A stretch of DNA of 64,000 bases from Bufo bufo. Its lineage: Eukaryota; Chordata; Amphibia; Anura; Bufonidae. The notes below the pieces were generated by a model, which worked only from the letters and a program-made list of their open reading frames with translations, made no database searches and had not been told where the DNA came from. Position 1 is the first letter of the stretch; every line of letters begins with the position of its first letter. Position numbers and translations under genes: made by a program. Where the stretch lies: assembly GCF_905171765.1 (NCBI RefSeq), contig NC_053391.1, positions 147,186,917 to 147,250,916 on the forward strand, in the 5' to 3' direction. Below, piece by piece: positions 42,872 to 54,245 of this stretch.

Positions 42872-43386
42872 ATATGTCCGCAGAGTGCACCTGCCTTTGC
42901 AAATGTTGTTATATTGTTATATTGGTTTTACATCCACATAATTGCTATCTTGTGTCGGATGTCTATTGTGGTACTTGTGGTCCGCTGTGGGCATCCTCCA
43001 CTGTTTGCTTTTTTGCTGGGGATCGCCATTAGCAATGGGCCACAAGTGCAGGATATTCTCCCATGTATATACATGCACAACTGCATATGGGTTTGAGCAC
43101 TTCCTGCCTGTTTAACATCACGCCATTTCTTCAGTTGGTTTCTTAATATGTCCCCCAATAAGTCTTAAAAAACCACTGTGAGACAGACACTTTTTTTTAT
43201 TGCACTTTTGCCCTGTATCAAAAGTATTCTATTAAATCGGTACTAAAACACACACAAAAAAAAAAATAACTATATAGAAATGTGGTATCGTCGTAATGGT
43301 ACTGACCCAGAGAATGAGGGGCATGGGTCAGTTTCATCACGTAAGAAACGCCTTTAAAAAATAAAAAAAAGGGGTTTTGTTTTTAA
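42872..43386. other. Non-coding; piggyBac-like family internal block
   Basis: The stretch 43170-43370 ('tggtatcgtcgtaatggtactgacccagagaatgagggg') is the inverse of 55860-55940, an internal block of the TTAA family. No gene. Confidence 0.4.
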
Positions 43387-44117
43387 AGGGTTTCTATCAC
43401 TTCGTTGCACATATTTAGCTGTCAGACACTAGCGATCCGCTAGTGTCTGCTCTGCCCAACCATCCTAATATAATTGCTTTTGGGGCAGCCGTTTTGCTAA
43501 AAAAAGAACTTTTATTAATATGCTAATGAGCCTCTAGGTGCTATGGGGGCGTCATTAGCACCTAGAGGCTCCGTCTACCTTCAGAAACTGCCGCCGCCCA
43601 GCGCGTCCCTCCAGCCCGCCCATCTCCTCCTGAATGCGATCCTCCTTGTGAGCGCCTGTATTCGGCGCATGCGCAGTGAATGTCTGACAGCTTCCCTGCT
43701 CAGACATCTCCACTGCACCTGTTCCTCGGAGCACTATGACGTCATCGCGCAGGCGCAGTGGAGATGTCTGAGCAGGGAAGCGGTCAGACATTCACTGCGC
43801 ATGCGCCGAATACAGCCACGCTACGATTTGGACCGCACAGCCGCAGTGGAAAAGGACAGGGGAGGGGAGTAAACGGGCGGGCAGAGGCGCACGGAGGGCG
43901 GGGTTATGAGCCGTTGAGGAGGTGCTGCCTGGGGCTCCGAGGATTGAGAGACCGCCCTGGGCACTTGAGAGGGCTCATTAACATAACCTTATAAGTTCAT
44001 TTTCGGCTAAAAAAAAAGTCAGTTTTCTACAACAAAGGTACCGTTTTTAAGTTCTGGGTGGATCATATAACCCTATTTGATCGGTCTAATATGCTGAAAT
44101 GTGGTGACAGACTCCCT
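43387..44117. mobile_element. TTAA-type MITE (CTGTCACCAC family)
   Basis: Left AGGGTTTCTATCACTTCG and right ..TGTGGTGACAGACTCCCT are flanked by TTAA at 43383-43386 and 44118-44121. The internal 'gcctctaggtgctatggggg..cacctagaggc' and the 43660-43800 'gcgcatgcgcagtgaatgtctgac' arms are inverted. Confidence 0.7.
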
Positions 44118-44684
44118 TTAAGGCCATCTGTCCACCAGCTGAAGCTCAACAGAAGATGGATGTTGCAACAGGACAATGACCCAAAGCATAGAAGTAAATA
44201 AACAACAGAATGGCTTAAACAGAAGAAAATACGCCTTCTGGAGTGGCCCAGTCAGAGTCCTGACCTCAACCCGATTGAGATGCTGTGGCATGACCTCAAG
44301 AAAGCGATTCACACCAGACACCCCAAGAATATTGCTGAATTGAAACAGTTCTGTAAAGAGGAATGGTCAAGAATTACTCCTGACCGTTGTGCACGTCTGA
44401 GCTGCAACTACAGGAAACGTTTGGTTGAAGTTATTGCTGCCAAAGGAGGTTTAATCAGTTATTAAATCCAAGGGTTCACATACTTTTTCCACCTGCACTG
44501 TGAATGTTTACATAGTGTGTTCAATAAAAACATGGTAACATTTAATTCTTTGTGTGTTATTAGTTTAAGCAGACTGTGATTGTCTATTGTTGTGACTTAG
44601 ATGAAGATCAGATCACATTTTATGACCAATTTGTGCAGAAATACATATCATTCCAAAGGGTTCACATACATTTTCTTGCAACTG
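44118..44684 (+). mobile_element. Tc1-like element, 3' part (family 1, copy 2)
   Basis: It is collinear with 36057-36582 of copy 1, starting inside the transposase at a TTAA and ending with the terminal repeat ..TTTTCTTGCAACTG followed by TA. The 5' half is absent; the TTAA-type MITE abuts the break. Confidence 0.85.
44122..44465 (+). pseudogene. Tc1-like transposase C-terminal pseudogene
   Basis: It encodes the last third of the transposase: QQDNDPKH with the second Asp, [11 protein letters not shown] with the Glu in the usual D34E spacing, and the C-terminal 'ITPDRCARLSCNYRKRLVEVI'. A TAA at about 44198 (after 'HRSK') interrupts the frame. Better preserved around the DDE than copy 1, which has the 12-codon deletion. 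Confidence 0.85.
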
Positions 44685-44686
44685 TA

Positions 44687-45305
44687 TATTCTACTGTGTC
44701 CCATCTATAGATGGCAAATTAAGCATTCTGCGTAAATTGTTAGCTCTTCTGTCCTCTTTGTGGTTCTTATGATCTCAATGTGTATTCCATTATCATGACG
44801 TGCAGCCCTTTGACTCCTGCAGAGCAAATGATTCAGACTGTGGAAAGCCATAGCCGATATGATGTGCTGAGATTCGATGCCCCTTAGATTAGAAGCAGAG
44901 CCCCCTGCTGTGTAATGTTACAAACGTTTTTTCAGAAGGCAATTAATAGAGTCTAGTTTCCACAGACATACCGTAACATAAAACATCAAAGCTTTCTGAG
45001 GCCGTAAGGTGGCAGAGAATTTATTACGCTAGTACATGTTAAATATGGCTATTTTTAATCATGTTAAATATGGCTATTTTTTATTTTCAGTTGCAAAAAA
45101 GGTTTGGTGATTTCTATTATGTAATTAGTTGGTATTTGACTCTTCACAGTAGAAAAGGTGGTCTCTAATGAACATTTGGTAGGTTAGCAAAAAGAAGTGG
45201 GCAGACGGAAGGCAATACTGCCAAAAGATCAGACTACATTGGGTCAGTTTGTAGTCTGTTACCATGGAGATGCATAGGACTGAATAGAGGCTGTAGACAC
45301 AAAAC
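44687..45305. other. No gene seen
   Basis: Unrecognised single-copy-looking DNA; one duplicated phrase 'atgttaaatatggctattttt' at 45035-45083. Confidence 0.45.
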
Positions 45306-45307
45306 TA

Positions 45308-47012
45308 CAGTCAGGTCCATAAATATTGGTACATCGCCACAATTCTAACATTTTTGGCTCTATACTCCACCACAATGGATTTGAAATGAAACGAACAAGA
45401 TGTGCTTTAACTGCAGACTGTCAGCTTTAATTTGAAGGTATTTACATCCAAATCAGGTGAACGGTGTAGGAATTACAACAGTTTGCATATGTGCCTCCCA
45501 CTTGTTAAGGAACCAAAAGTAATGGGACAATTGGCTTCTCAGCTGTTCCATGGCCAGGTGTGTGTTATTCCCTAATTATAATCATAATAATAATCATAAA
45601 TCAAACTTTCACTTTTTAATACTTGGTTGCAAATCCTTTGCAGTCAATTACAGCCTGAAGTCTGGAACGCATAGACATCACCAGATGCTGGGTTTCATCC
45701 CTGGTGATGCTCTGCCAGGCCTCTACTGCAACTGTCTTCAGTTCCTGCTTGTTCTTGGGGCATTTTCCCTTCAGTTTTGTCTTCAGCAAGTGAAATGCAT
45801 GCTCAATCGGATTCAAGTCAGGTGATTGACTTGGCCATTGCATAACATACCACTTCTTTCCCTTAAAAAACTCGTTGGTTGTTTTTGCAGTATGCTTTGG
45901 GTCATTGTCCATCTGCACTGTGAAGCGCCGTCCAATGAGTTCTGAAGTATTTGGCTGAATATGAGTAGATAATATTACCCGAAACACTTCAGAATTCATC
46001 CTGCTGCTTTTGTCAGCAGTCACATCATCAATAAATACAAGAGAACCAGTTCCATTGGCAGCCATACATGCCCACGCATGGCACTACCACCACCACCATG
46101 CTTCACTGATTAGGTGGTATGCTTAGAATCATGAGCAGTTCCTTTCCTTCTACATACTCTTATCTTCCCATCACTCTGGTACAAGTTGATCTTGGTCTTA
46201 TCTGTCCATAGGATGTTCTAGAACTCTGAAGGCTTTTTTAGATGTCGTTTGGCAAACTCTAATCTGGCCTTCCTGTCTTTTGAGGCTCACCAATGGTTTA
46301 CATCTTGTGGTGAACCCTCTGTATTCACTCTGGTGAAGTCTTCTCTTGATTGTTGACTTTGACACACATAAACCTACCTCCTGGAGAGTGTTCTTGATCT
46401 GGCCAACTGTTGTGAAGGGTGTTTTCTTCACCAGGGAATGAATTCTTCGGTCATCCACCACAGTTGTTTTCCGTGGTCTTCCCGGTCTTTTGGTGTTGCT
46501 GAGCTCACCGGTGCGTTCCTTCTTTTAAAAAAATGTTTCAAACAGTTGTTTTGGCCACGCCTAATGTTTTTGCTATCTCTCTGATGGGTTTGTTTTGTTT
46601 TTTCAGCCTAATAATGGCTTGCTTCACTGATAGTGACAGCTCTTTGGCTCTCATCTTGAGAGTTGACAGCAACAGATTCCAAATGCAAATAGCACACTTT
46701 AAATGAACTCTGGACCTTTTATCTGCTCGTTGTAATTGAGATAATTAGGGAATAACACACACCTGGCCATGGAACAGCTGAAAAGCCAATTGTCCCATTA
46801 CTTTTGGCCCCTTAACTAGTGGGAGGCACATATGCAAACTGTTGTAATTCCTACACCGTTCACCTGGTTTGGATGTAAATACCCTCAAATTAAAGCTGAC
46901 AGTCTGCAGATAAAGCGCATCTTGTTTGTTTAATTTCAAATCCATTGTGGTGGTGTATAGAGCAAAAAAAATTAGAATTGTGTCGGTGTCCTAATATTTA
47001 TGGACCTGACTG
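45308..47012 (-). mobile_element. Tc1-like transposon, full length, inactive (family 2)
   Basis: Inverted repeats CAGTCAGGTCCATAAATA and its complement, with TA at 45306-45307 and 47013-47014. The repeats extend some 230 bp inwards ('acaatggatttgaaat', 'cctacaccgttcacctg'). Length 1705 bp. Unrelated in terminal sequence to the family at 34999. Confidence 0.93.
45616..46653 (-). pseudogene. Tc1-like transposase pseudogene (family 2)
   Basis: The probable start is the ATG at about 46653 ('MRAKELSLSVKQAIIRLKKQ', helix-turn-helix). Several frameshifts and stops follow: the second helix-turn-helix ('FTTVGQIKNTLQEVGLCVSK') lies in one frame (46198-46461) and the C-terminal 149 residues in another (45616-46065). 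All three catalytic positions can be seen: WTDKTK near 46200, QMDNDPKHT, and PDLNPIEHAF with 34 residues between second Asp and Glu. The element is dead because of frame breaks, though the catalytic core is spelled correctly. Confidence 0.9.
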
Positions 47013-47014
47013 TA

Positions 47015-47460
47015 TATGCGATTTTTAATGATGTCTATTTGCAAAGATGCTTTTTTTCAGTCTAAAACAATAGAAAATTATTGCAGAGGTGGACATATAT
47101 TTTATATTTTTGAGCAAATCAGACTTTATTTTCCACTTCTTAATGGGAACCTTTTATCTGTCTGTCGTTTAAATACGTACTATTTATATGCCTAGTAGTC
47201 CAGTTTGGGGTCCTACTCAATAATTTTAAGCCATCCATGTATAAGTGTGCATAGACAGATAGCTGTCAATCACTAAGACCACCCACCGGACTCCTGAGCA
47301 TAGAAAGCAGTTATACTAAATCTTTTCCCACCCCCAGAAATGGAAAAAAAGGATGAAACATTCATCGTCCTTGTCCAAGCAAGAGCAGTCTGCAGCAGAA
47401 GCAAGGAAGGATGTCGCCATGGACCGTCATTTTCCTATGATTCTGTATTTCTGGTCAATG
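47015..47460. other. No gene seen
   Basis: Unremarkable, with a possible decayed MITE near 47140-47330. Confidence 0.35.
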
Positions 47461-47599
47461 TGCTTCATTTATTAGTCAGTGTGTGTTGTATTGCATAGTG
47501 GGGGTTGTATTGATGGTCTTTACATCTCCCTGGAACCAAAGATGAGGTATGCTGATGACCTCTGTGACCCTCAGGAAATGTAAGGTTCGGTCCCCTGCT

Positions 47600-47868
47600 A
47601 GTGAGTACAGACACGGGAGGGGGTGGATGTGTTTTCTGGATATCTCTGAGACTGGGGGTAGTATTCAGTTGTTGGGAGGTGTGAGAACAAGCCGAGGCGT
47701 TCTCTCCTCCTGGATTTGCTTCAATATGGGAACTTGGAATATCCGTAGCTTTACCTGAAACTTCATGTGTGAACTTCAATAAACTGCTCACAGATGACAA
47801 CTCCTATTGCTCAGTGCATATCTTCGTCGGTCACGAGCCGATTTCGTGACAGAAGGGGGTACAAATTT
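47600..47868 (+). repeat. Possible LTR 3' end (Gypsy-like)
   Basis: An 'aataaactgctcac' signal is followed by '..gagccgatttcgtgaca' and then 'gaagggggtac', an arrangement like the LTR/leader boundary of frog Gypsy-type elements. The 5' boundary and the partner LTR are not seen. Confidence 0.3.
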
Positions 47869-47869
47869 C

Positions 47870-48248
47870 AACGTCCAAACCTGGTATCGGCTTACTCACC
47901 TCTTCCTATTTGGAGCACATGCAAGCTTGGCTGAGCTGAGTGTGTAGGGGGGAGTCGTGAGAGTAGCTGTCTACCGACAGCTATAGAAGGTGTGTGGCCA
48001 GTGGCCACCATAGATCGCAACAATTTTTTTTCCAGAAGAGTAGAAATACTCCTCTTAACAATTTTGAGGAGTATTTTTAGCCGAGGAGGAGTACGAATTT
48101 TGCGGTAATTCATATATATAATGCATAGGCCCATATAACGTTATGAGGCTGATATTTCTGCAGGGAAACCATTGCTAGTCTCCCATGCAGAAATAAATGT
48201 AGACAATTTCACAATTATCCAACATCATACACTAAACATAAGACCACT
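47870..48248. other. No gene seen
   Basis: A short inverted phrase 'tactcctcttaacaattttgaggagta' at 48048 and nothing else recognised. Confidence 0.4.
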
Positions 48249-48557
48249 GCTGCCATACACAGGGCCCACCTGACGCTGCCATACACAGGGCCCACCTGAC
48301 GCTGCCATACACAGGGCCCACCTGACGCTGCCATACACAGGGCCCACCTGATGCTGCCATACACAGGGCCCACCGGACGCTGCCATACACAGGGCCCACC
48401 TGACGCTGCCATACACAGGGCCCACCTGACGCTGCCATACACAGGGCCCACCTGACGCTGCCATACACAGGGCCCACCTGACGCTGCCATACACAGGGCC
48501 CACCTGACGCTGCCATACACAGGGCCCACCTGACGCTGCCATACACAGGGCCCACCT
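48249..48557. repeat. 26-bp minisatellite, about 12 units
   Basis: The unit GCTGCCATACACAGGGCCC + ACCTGAC repeats almost without change; one unit has CTGAT and one ACCGG. All six frames through it are open or nearly so because 26 is not a multiple of three. A single extra unit lies at 51465-51489. Confidence 0.97.
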
Positions 48558-49767
48558 ACACTACTATATACATATTACATATACAGCTCTACCACATGCC
48601 CATTACACAGATAGTTTACTATATACACATTGCACACACAGCTCTGCTACTTGTATATTACACAAACAGAACTACTGTGTGCACATTACACACAGAAAAC
48701 TGTACAATAGACTGGTTACACTGACATAGCCCTGCTTTATACACACCTTCCATACATAAACTACCTTTTGCATTCTCCTCCAGCACAGTCCTACACTGGA
48801 GCCTGTGTTCCCCTAATTCCTCCCACACACATGGCTGATCACATGACTGTGACATCACTACAGGTCCTGTAATCACAATGTAGTGTTTAGTTCTGACTCT
48901 GGAGCTGCTCCTGGTGAGAGAGATGTATGTGAGGGGTGGGGCTTCACGGGAGAAGGGGGCGGAGCTTTACATGTACCAGACCTGGCAGCTTCTGATACAG
49001 TGCTCCTGGCTAGAAAAAATGAGTCTTTTTGCAGGGAGTAAAATGGCCTGAACAGGCATCTATGACGCTTGTACAGGCTTAATTGCGACCTCTGGTGGAC
49101 ACCTTTTTTATAGTACATTTTGGTTGATGGAACTGGAAAAATCTAATTTTTTTTTTATCTTGTTGGGATCAAGTTGCTAAGGTTTAGCAATTTATTTATA
49201 AATGGCCTCAGAAAAGTGTTTTGCTTCATAAACCTGCTGGACATTACATTGTAGCTCTTTGAAGGGTAACCATTTGATGAAACATTTATAAAAGGTTTGT
49301 AGCCACATATAAGAATAACCTTTTCCGGCATAGTATTTGGGGAAAATGGGCAGAAGATAGAAGGTAGCTCATTGATTAGAGAGGTTTATAAAATGATTGT
49401 CCCAGTGCTTTTCAGCAGCCGCGTTAATTAACTACACATTGTACATAGCAATTGTTGTGGCGGTGGAATCGGCAGTGAAGTTTGTCCTCACAATTCAATG
49501 AATAGAATTGTAAAAGCTTTTAAGAAATTGCAGGTCATAAAAACGTGTGCTGTGATGGTGTTACATTTACTGCTCTACAGCTGTGTGCCGCTGGTGGGGC
49601 ATCTTCTCATGTACAGCGCTATTGCTAACCTAATAGAAGAGAATGGCCGTCATCTGCCACATCCGAAGGTGCCAACATGGCTGATCCTAAAGGACTTTTG
49701 TAAGGTACAAATTTTTGGCATCCAGAAATATCTCGGTGCCATTAACATTAGAGATTCTACTTTATTA
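48558..49767. other. No gene seen
   Basis: A degenerate 'ctatatacacattacacacacagctct' repeat runs to about 48700. The 107-residue frame starting at 49498 has no recognisable domain and overlaps a MITE at its 3' end, so I do not call it a gene. Confidence 0.45.
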
Positions 49768-49925
49768 AAGAGAATGTGTTATCAGAAAATGGCCTATTGT
49801 TTAAATCACATTTTTATTTGAAACATTTTTTTTTATGATAGTATTTTATTATTTTATTTTTTTCAGCTTCCATGTCACTGCCTATATTTTAAAAAGTCAC
49901 AAAGTTGTTCAGGTTCCGCACTGGT
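49768..49925. mobile_element. TTAA-type MITE fragment (AGAGAATGTGTTATCAG end)
   Basis: TTAA (49764-49767) precedes AGAGAATGTGTTATCAGAAA, a terminus known to me from frog MITEs. The other end is missing. Confidence 0.5.
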
Positions 49926-49937
49926 CACTAAGCCTAA

Positions 49938-50473
49938 CACCTTTCACATATGTGCTTTAATCTCTGGCAGTCTGTTCCGGAGGAGGAACAGACTGCCAGA
50001 ATTCAAATTCACTGTATCCGGCATACATGTCGGCTTTCAGCCAGACAAAAAATGCTACATGGAGCATTTTTTTGTCTGGCTTAGGGTCCATTCACATGTC
50101 CGTAGTGTATTGCGGATCTGCAATACACCCGGCTGGCACCCCCATAGAACTGCCTATTTTTTTCCGGAGCCGCGGACCGGAAGTTCGAGGCCGCGCTCTG
50201 CGAAATGCGGATACGGACAGCACACTGTGTGCTGTCCGCATCCATTCCTGCCCCATAGAGAAGGAATGGGTCTGCACCTGTTCCGGATAATTGCAGAACG
50301 GGTGCGGACACATTCTACGGATGTGTGAATAGACCCTTAAAGCCAGTATATATTCTGGAAAGCTGCCAGATCCTGTTACAGTGAATGGGGATCCAGCAGT
50401 GCATAGTGGAATCGGCTATGCTGGATGCAGTGAACAGACTGCCGAAGTTCAGTGCACATATGTGAACCCAGCC
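49938..50473. mobile_element. Harbinger-type MITE, outer
   Basis: Left CACCTTTCACATATGTGC and right GCACATATGTGAACCCAGCC, with TAA at 49935-49937 and 50474-50476; internal 'ggcagtctgttcc' appears inverted near both ends. Split by the MITE at 50084. Confidence 0.7.
50084..50336. mobile_element. Harbinger-type MITE, inner, TTA duplication
   Basis: GGGTCCATTCACATGTCCGTAG and CTACGGATGTGTGAATAGACCC with TTA at 50081-50083 and 50337-50339; 253 bp, with an internal 'ggacagcacactgtgtgctgtcc' palindrome. Confidence 0.85.
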
Positions 50474-50929
50474 TAAAATATGTCAAGACTTCCTGTTCTG
50501 TTCAGGTGACTTTTCAGTAGCCATTGCAATATTATAACATGCAGGATTAAAATGATACAAATCATCTCTGTATAGATTACACAGGATCCACCATTCACAG
50601 TTCACAGTAGGTAATAGGTGATATCACTGCTTCTCTATTCCCTTCTAACCTTTGCACAGGTCACAGATCGTGCCTAGGAAACTCTCCCATAAAAGTCAAT
50701 GAGTCTCCTCCAAGCTATTGTGTCTGACTTATGCGGTTGTTGTCAATGGGCAGGAAGTCTTGCCATATTATTATGTTTGTAGTCAGAGTGATTTTAGGAT
50801 TTTTTATTTATTTAAACACCTTAACCTGTTACGGACACAGGTCGTACAGGTACACCCTGATGTCCTGTTACTTAAGGACACAGGGCGTACCTGTACGCAC
50901 TGTGTATTTCCGATCACCGCCGATCATTG

Positions 50930-51265
50930 AGCAGGCACCTTGGCTAAATGCAAGGGGGGGTCATGTGACCCCCCCCCGTGTCGGCGATCGCTGCAAACCG
51001 CAGGTCAATTCAGACCTGCGGTTTGCGTCTTTTACCTTATGCGCCGGGGCGGCGGTGCCATCGGGTCCCCATGCGGCTGTAGGGGGGACCCGATGGCATG
51101 GAAGGCAGCGCGATGCCTTCCTTAGGCATCAGCGCTGCCTTCCGGTGACGAGCCTGTGAGATCCAGCCCCCTGGATCTCACAGGCCGGAATCTGTATGAG
51201 TAGTACACACAATATTACTCATTCAGCCAATGCATTCCAATACAGAAGTATTGGAATGCATTGTA
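50930..51265. repeat. Hairpin series shared with copy 1
   Basis: In order: 'gggggggtcatgtgacccccccc', 'aaccgcaggtc../gacctgcggttt', 'catcgggtcccc../gggacccgatg', 'ggcagcgcgatg../..gcgctgcc', 'gcctgtgagatcc../ggatctcacaggc', 'tgtatgagta../tactcattca' and 'aatgcattccaa../ttggaatgcatt'. Confidence 0.85.
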
Positions 51266-51464
51266 AAAGGGATCAGACCCCCAAAAGTTGAAGTCCCAAA
51301 GTGGGCCAAAAAATAAAGTAAAAAAAAAAGTTGAAGAAATAAAGTTTTCCCCCAAAAAAATTTAGTTTCAAGTAAAAATAAACAAAAACGTAATTTTCCC
51401 CAAATAAAGTTAAAAAAAATTGGCTAAAAAAAGTTGACATATTAGGTATCGCCGCGTCCGTATC

Positions 51465-51489
51465 GACGCTGCCATACACAGGGCCCACC
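51465..51489. repeat. Orphan copy of the 26-bp minisatellite unit
   Basis: GACGCTGCCATACACAGGGC followed by CCACC matches one unit of the array at 48249-48557 without mismatch. It sits between element sequence ending 'cgtatcgac' and element sequence resuming '(g)agttttgtttggctg'. GAC is common to the element and the repeat unit. Confidence 0.9.
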
Positions 51490-52162
51490 AGTTTTGTTTG
51501 GCTGTTAACCCTTGCTTTGTTACTGGGAAAAATGGATTAAAATGGAAAATTTGCCCAAAAATTTAAATTTTGAAATTATATCTCTATTTTCCATAAATTC
51601 TTGTGGAACACCTAAAGGGTTAACAAAGTTTCTAAAATCAGTTTTGAATACCTTGAGGGGTGTAGTTTCTAGAATGGGGTCATTTTTGGGTGGTTTCTAT
51701 TATGTAAGCCTCGCAAAGTGACTTCAGACCTGAACTGGTCCCTAAAAATTTGGTTTTTGAAAATTTCAGAAAAATTTCAAGATTTGCTTCTAAACTTCTA
51801 AGCCTTGTAACATCCCCAAAAAATAAAATATAATTCCCAAAATGATCCAAACATGAAGTAGACATATGGGGAATGTAAAGTAATAACTATTTTTGGATGT
51901 ATTACTATGTATTATAAATTTGGTATTTTTTAATAAATAAAAATGAATTTTTTGGACTTCATTTTACCAGTGTCCTGAAGTACTGTACAAAATGTGACGA
52001 AAAAACAATCTCAGAATGGCCTGGATAATTCAAAGCGTTTTAAAGTTATCAGCAAAGTGACACTAGTCAGATTTGCAAAAAAATGGCCTGGTCCTTAAGG
52101 TGAAATAAGGCTGTGTCCTGAAGGGGTTAAGGAGTTAAGGACTTTGCCATTTTTCACCTTAA

Positions 52163-53751
52163 ACGGAAGCTGTCATCAACTTAATGATGACCTCACTGAA
52201 GGCAGCATAAATTAGTGACAGAAATGCTGATTTCAGCGGTGTGTCACTCATGAGCTAAAATTAAGTGGTTGCCGAGAACCAACATTATAATTATTGCAGC
52301 TCAGGCCTTGAAAAGAGTCAAATCTACCTGAGAAGAGTCCTGGTTATTCCTAATCTCCTGCTCTTTCACCCATCTACTGATGATTGGCAGTTCTCTCCTA
52401 GAGAGAAAAGGTGAAAACTAGGTCAGGGGTGTGGAATTCCTATCGCCCGACGCCCGGGACATGCAGTTCCGGGCGCCGGGCAGGTAGTTTGTGCAGGCAG
52501 CTTAGCCCTGCGGGCAAGTAGCAGGGCTAGGGTTGCGCCGGGTTTTCCTCTAATACACAGCCCGGTGCAGCGAATCCGGGCTGCTTACCGCAGTGTTATC
52601 AGCGCTCCTGTGCAGGCCGGAAGTCGGGCACCGCGGGCCGGAAGTCAGCTCCCAGCGGAGGCACAAGTTAGTCAGCGGCTGTAGTAGGAGCTCCTGACAT
52701 GGTGGCAGCCCGTGCCGTAATAGATAGCCCAGCAGGTAGTGTGTGTGGTGACTGCTCTGGGTCAGCTATGCTCTGCTGTCAGGCTGCCGCTCTGCTTCTT
52801 CTCCCTGGCATTGAAGTATCAATAGGAGTGCTGCCAGGTTCCAACTTCCAGCCACTCACCCTCCATGAATAGGGGGGGGGGCGGGGACTTCCCCATACTA
52901 ACGGTCTCCCTCTTGCCCCCATACAGTATAACGTCACCAAGCGGCTGCCCCCGCACAGTATAATGTCACCCTGTGGCCCCTGCCCCCATACAATATAACG
53001 TCACCCTGTGGCCCCCGCCCCCATACAATATAACGTCTCCCTGTGGCCCCCACCCCCATACAGTATAACATCTCCTTGTGGCCCCCGCCCCCATACAATA
53101 TAACGTCTTCCTGTGGCCCCCCGCCCCCATACAATATAACGTCTCCCTGTGGCCCCCACCCCCATACAGTATAACATCTCCCTGTGGCCCCCGCCCCCAT
53201 ACAGCATAACGTCTCCTTGTGGCCCCCGCCCCATACAGCATGACATCTCCTTGTGGCCCTGCCCCCATACAGCATAACGTCTCCTTGTGGCCCCCGCCCC
53301 ATACTGCATAATGTCTCCTTGTAGCCCCCGCCCCATACAGCATAACATCTCCTTGTGGCCCCCACCCCATACAGTATAACATCGCCTTGTGGCCCCTGCC
53401 CCCATACAGTATAACGTTAGTATAAGTTCAGGACAAGTAGATGGTCATGAGGGACAAGTAGATTGAGCCCCCACTTTAGTCCTTCGACAAGTATTTTTTT
53501 TTTTTATTTCCACACCCCTGTAGGTAGAAGACTGTCAGTCATCAGCAGGAGAGCAGGAATTCATGAACAACCATGACTCTTCTCAGGTGGCCGGGACTCT
53601 TTTCCAGACCTGGTCTGCAATGATTGTAATGTCAGTTCTCGGCAGCCACTTACTTTTAACTTATAAATGACAGACCTCTGAAATCAACTCGCCTGTCTCT
53701 ACTTTGTTCTGCCGTTAGTATGGGCAGCATAAAGTTAATGACAGGTTCCCT
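52163..53751. mobile_element. TTAA-type element with internal minisatellite
   Basis: Terminal repeats ACGGAAGCTGTCATCAAC and complement of ATGACAGGTTCCCT, flanked by TTAA at 52159-52162 and 53752-53755. Inner arms 'gtcaaatctacctgagaagagtcctgg' and 'tgactcttctcaggtggccgggac' are inverted. The centre is a GC-rich segment and a 35-bp minisatellite. Confidence 0.75.
52917..53414. repeat. Minisatellite 'CCCCATACAGTATAACGTC' (about 34-36 bp)
   Basis: Roughly 14 units of 'ccccgcccccatacagtataacgtctccctgtggc'. Both strands show low-complexity open frames that are only repeat translations. Confidence 0.93.
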
Positions 53752-54245
53752 TTAAGAACCATGCCGTTTATTGGAAACTTGACATGTGTCACTTTATGTG
53801 TTAATAACTTTGGAATGCTTTTCCTTATCCAAGTGATTCTGAGATTGTTTTCTCGCGACACATTGTACTTCATGATAGTGAAAAAATTTTGTCGATATAA
53901 TTCACCTTTATTAAAACTTTATTGAAAAGTTTTCAAAATTTGAATTTATCTGCTTTTAAGGCAGATAGTGATACTTCATAAGAGTTATTATTGTACATTT
54001 CCCATTTGTCCACTTTCATGTTTGCATCATTTTGTAAATGTAATTTTATTTTTTAGGATTTTATAAGGCTTAGAATTTTAGAATCAATTTTTTAAAATTT
54101 TTAAGAAAATTTCTAAAACCCACTCTTTTAAGGACCACTTAAATTCTAAAGTCACTTTGTGGGGCTTACATAGTGGAAACCACCCATAAATGACCCCCAT
54201 TGTAGAAACGACACCCCTCAAGTTATTCAAAACTTATCTCCTTAA

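Larger units (their letters stand above)
50825..52126. mobile_element. TTAA-type (piggyBac-like) element, copy 2, internally deleted
   Basis: TTAA at 50821-50824 and 52127-52130. Ends CCTGTTACGGACACAGG and complement of ..GCTGTGTCCTGAAGGGG. The left hairpin series and right A/T-rich portion align with copy 1 (18933-24500), but the middle (matching roughly 19605-22530 of copy 1) is gone, and a minisatellite unit marks the joint. Confidence 0.75.
52131..54242. mobile_element. TTAA-type (piggyBac-like) element, copy 3, reverse orientation
   Basis: It begins GGAGTTAAGGACTTTGCC directly after the TTAA that ends copy 2. Its sequence after the nested MITE ('gacatgtgtcactttatgtgttaataactt', 'cattgtacttcatgatagtg', 'ggaaaccacccataaatgacccc') is the inverse of the right part of copy 1. 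The distal end is cut by the MITE at 54246; a matching terminus ('cctgggtccttaagggg' before TTAA) at 55526 may be its other end. Confidence 0.55.

Noticed and set aside
48215..48555. Three identical-looking minus-strand frames
   Set aside because: The 26-bp repeat is not a multiple of three, so the same peptide appears in every frame; it is not a gene.
48249..48557. CRISPR-like array
   Set aside because: Units are tandem without unique spacers, and the context is a vertebrate-type genome.
49498..49821. 107-codon frame with a hydrophobic N-terminal region
   Set aside because: No recognisable domain; the 3' third overlaps the start of a TTAA-type MITE, and no splice or promoter context supports it.
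52934..53405. Three overlapping Gly-rich minus-strand frames of 134-143 codons
   Set aside because: Produced by a GC-rich minisatellite of about 35 bp with units open in all frames.
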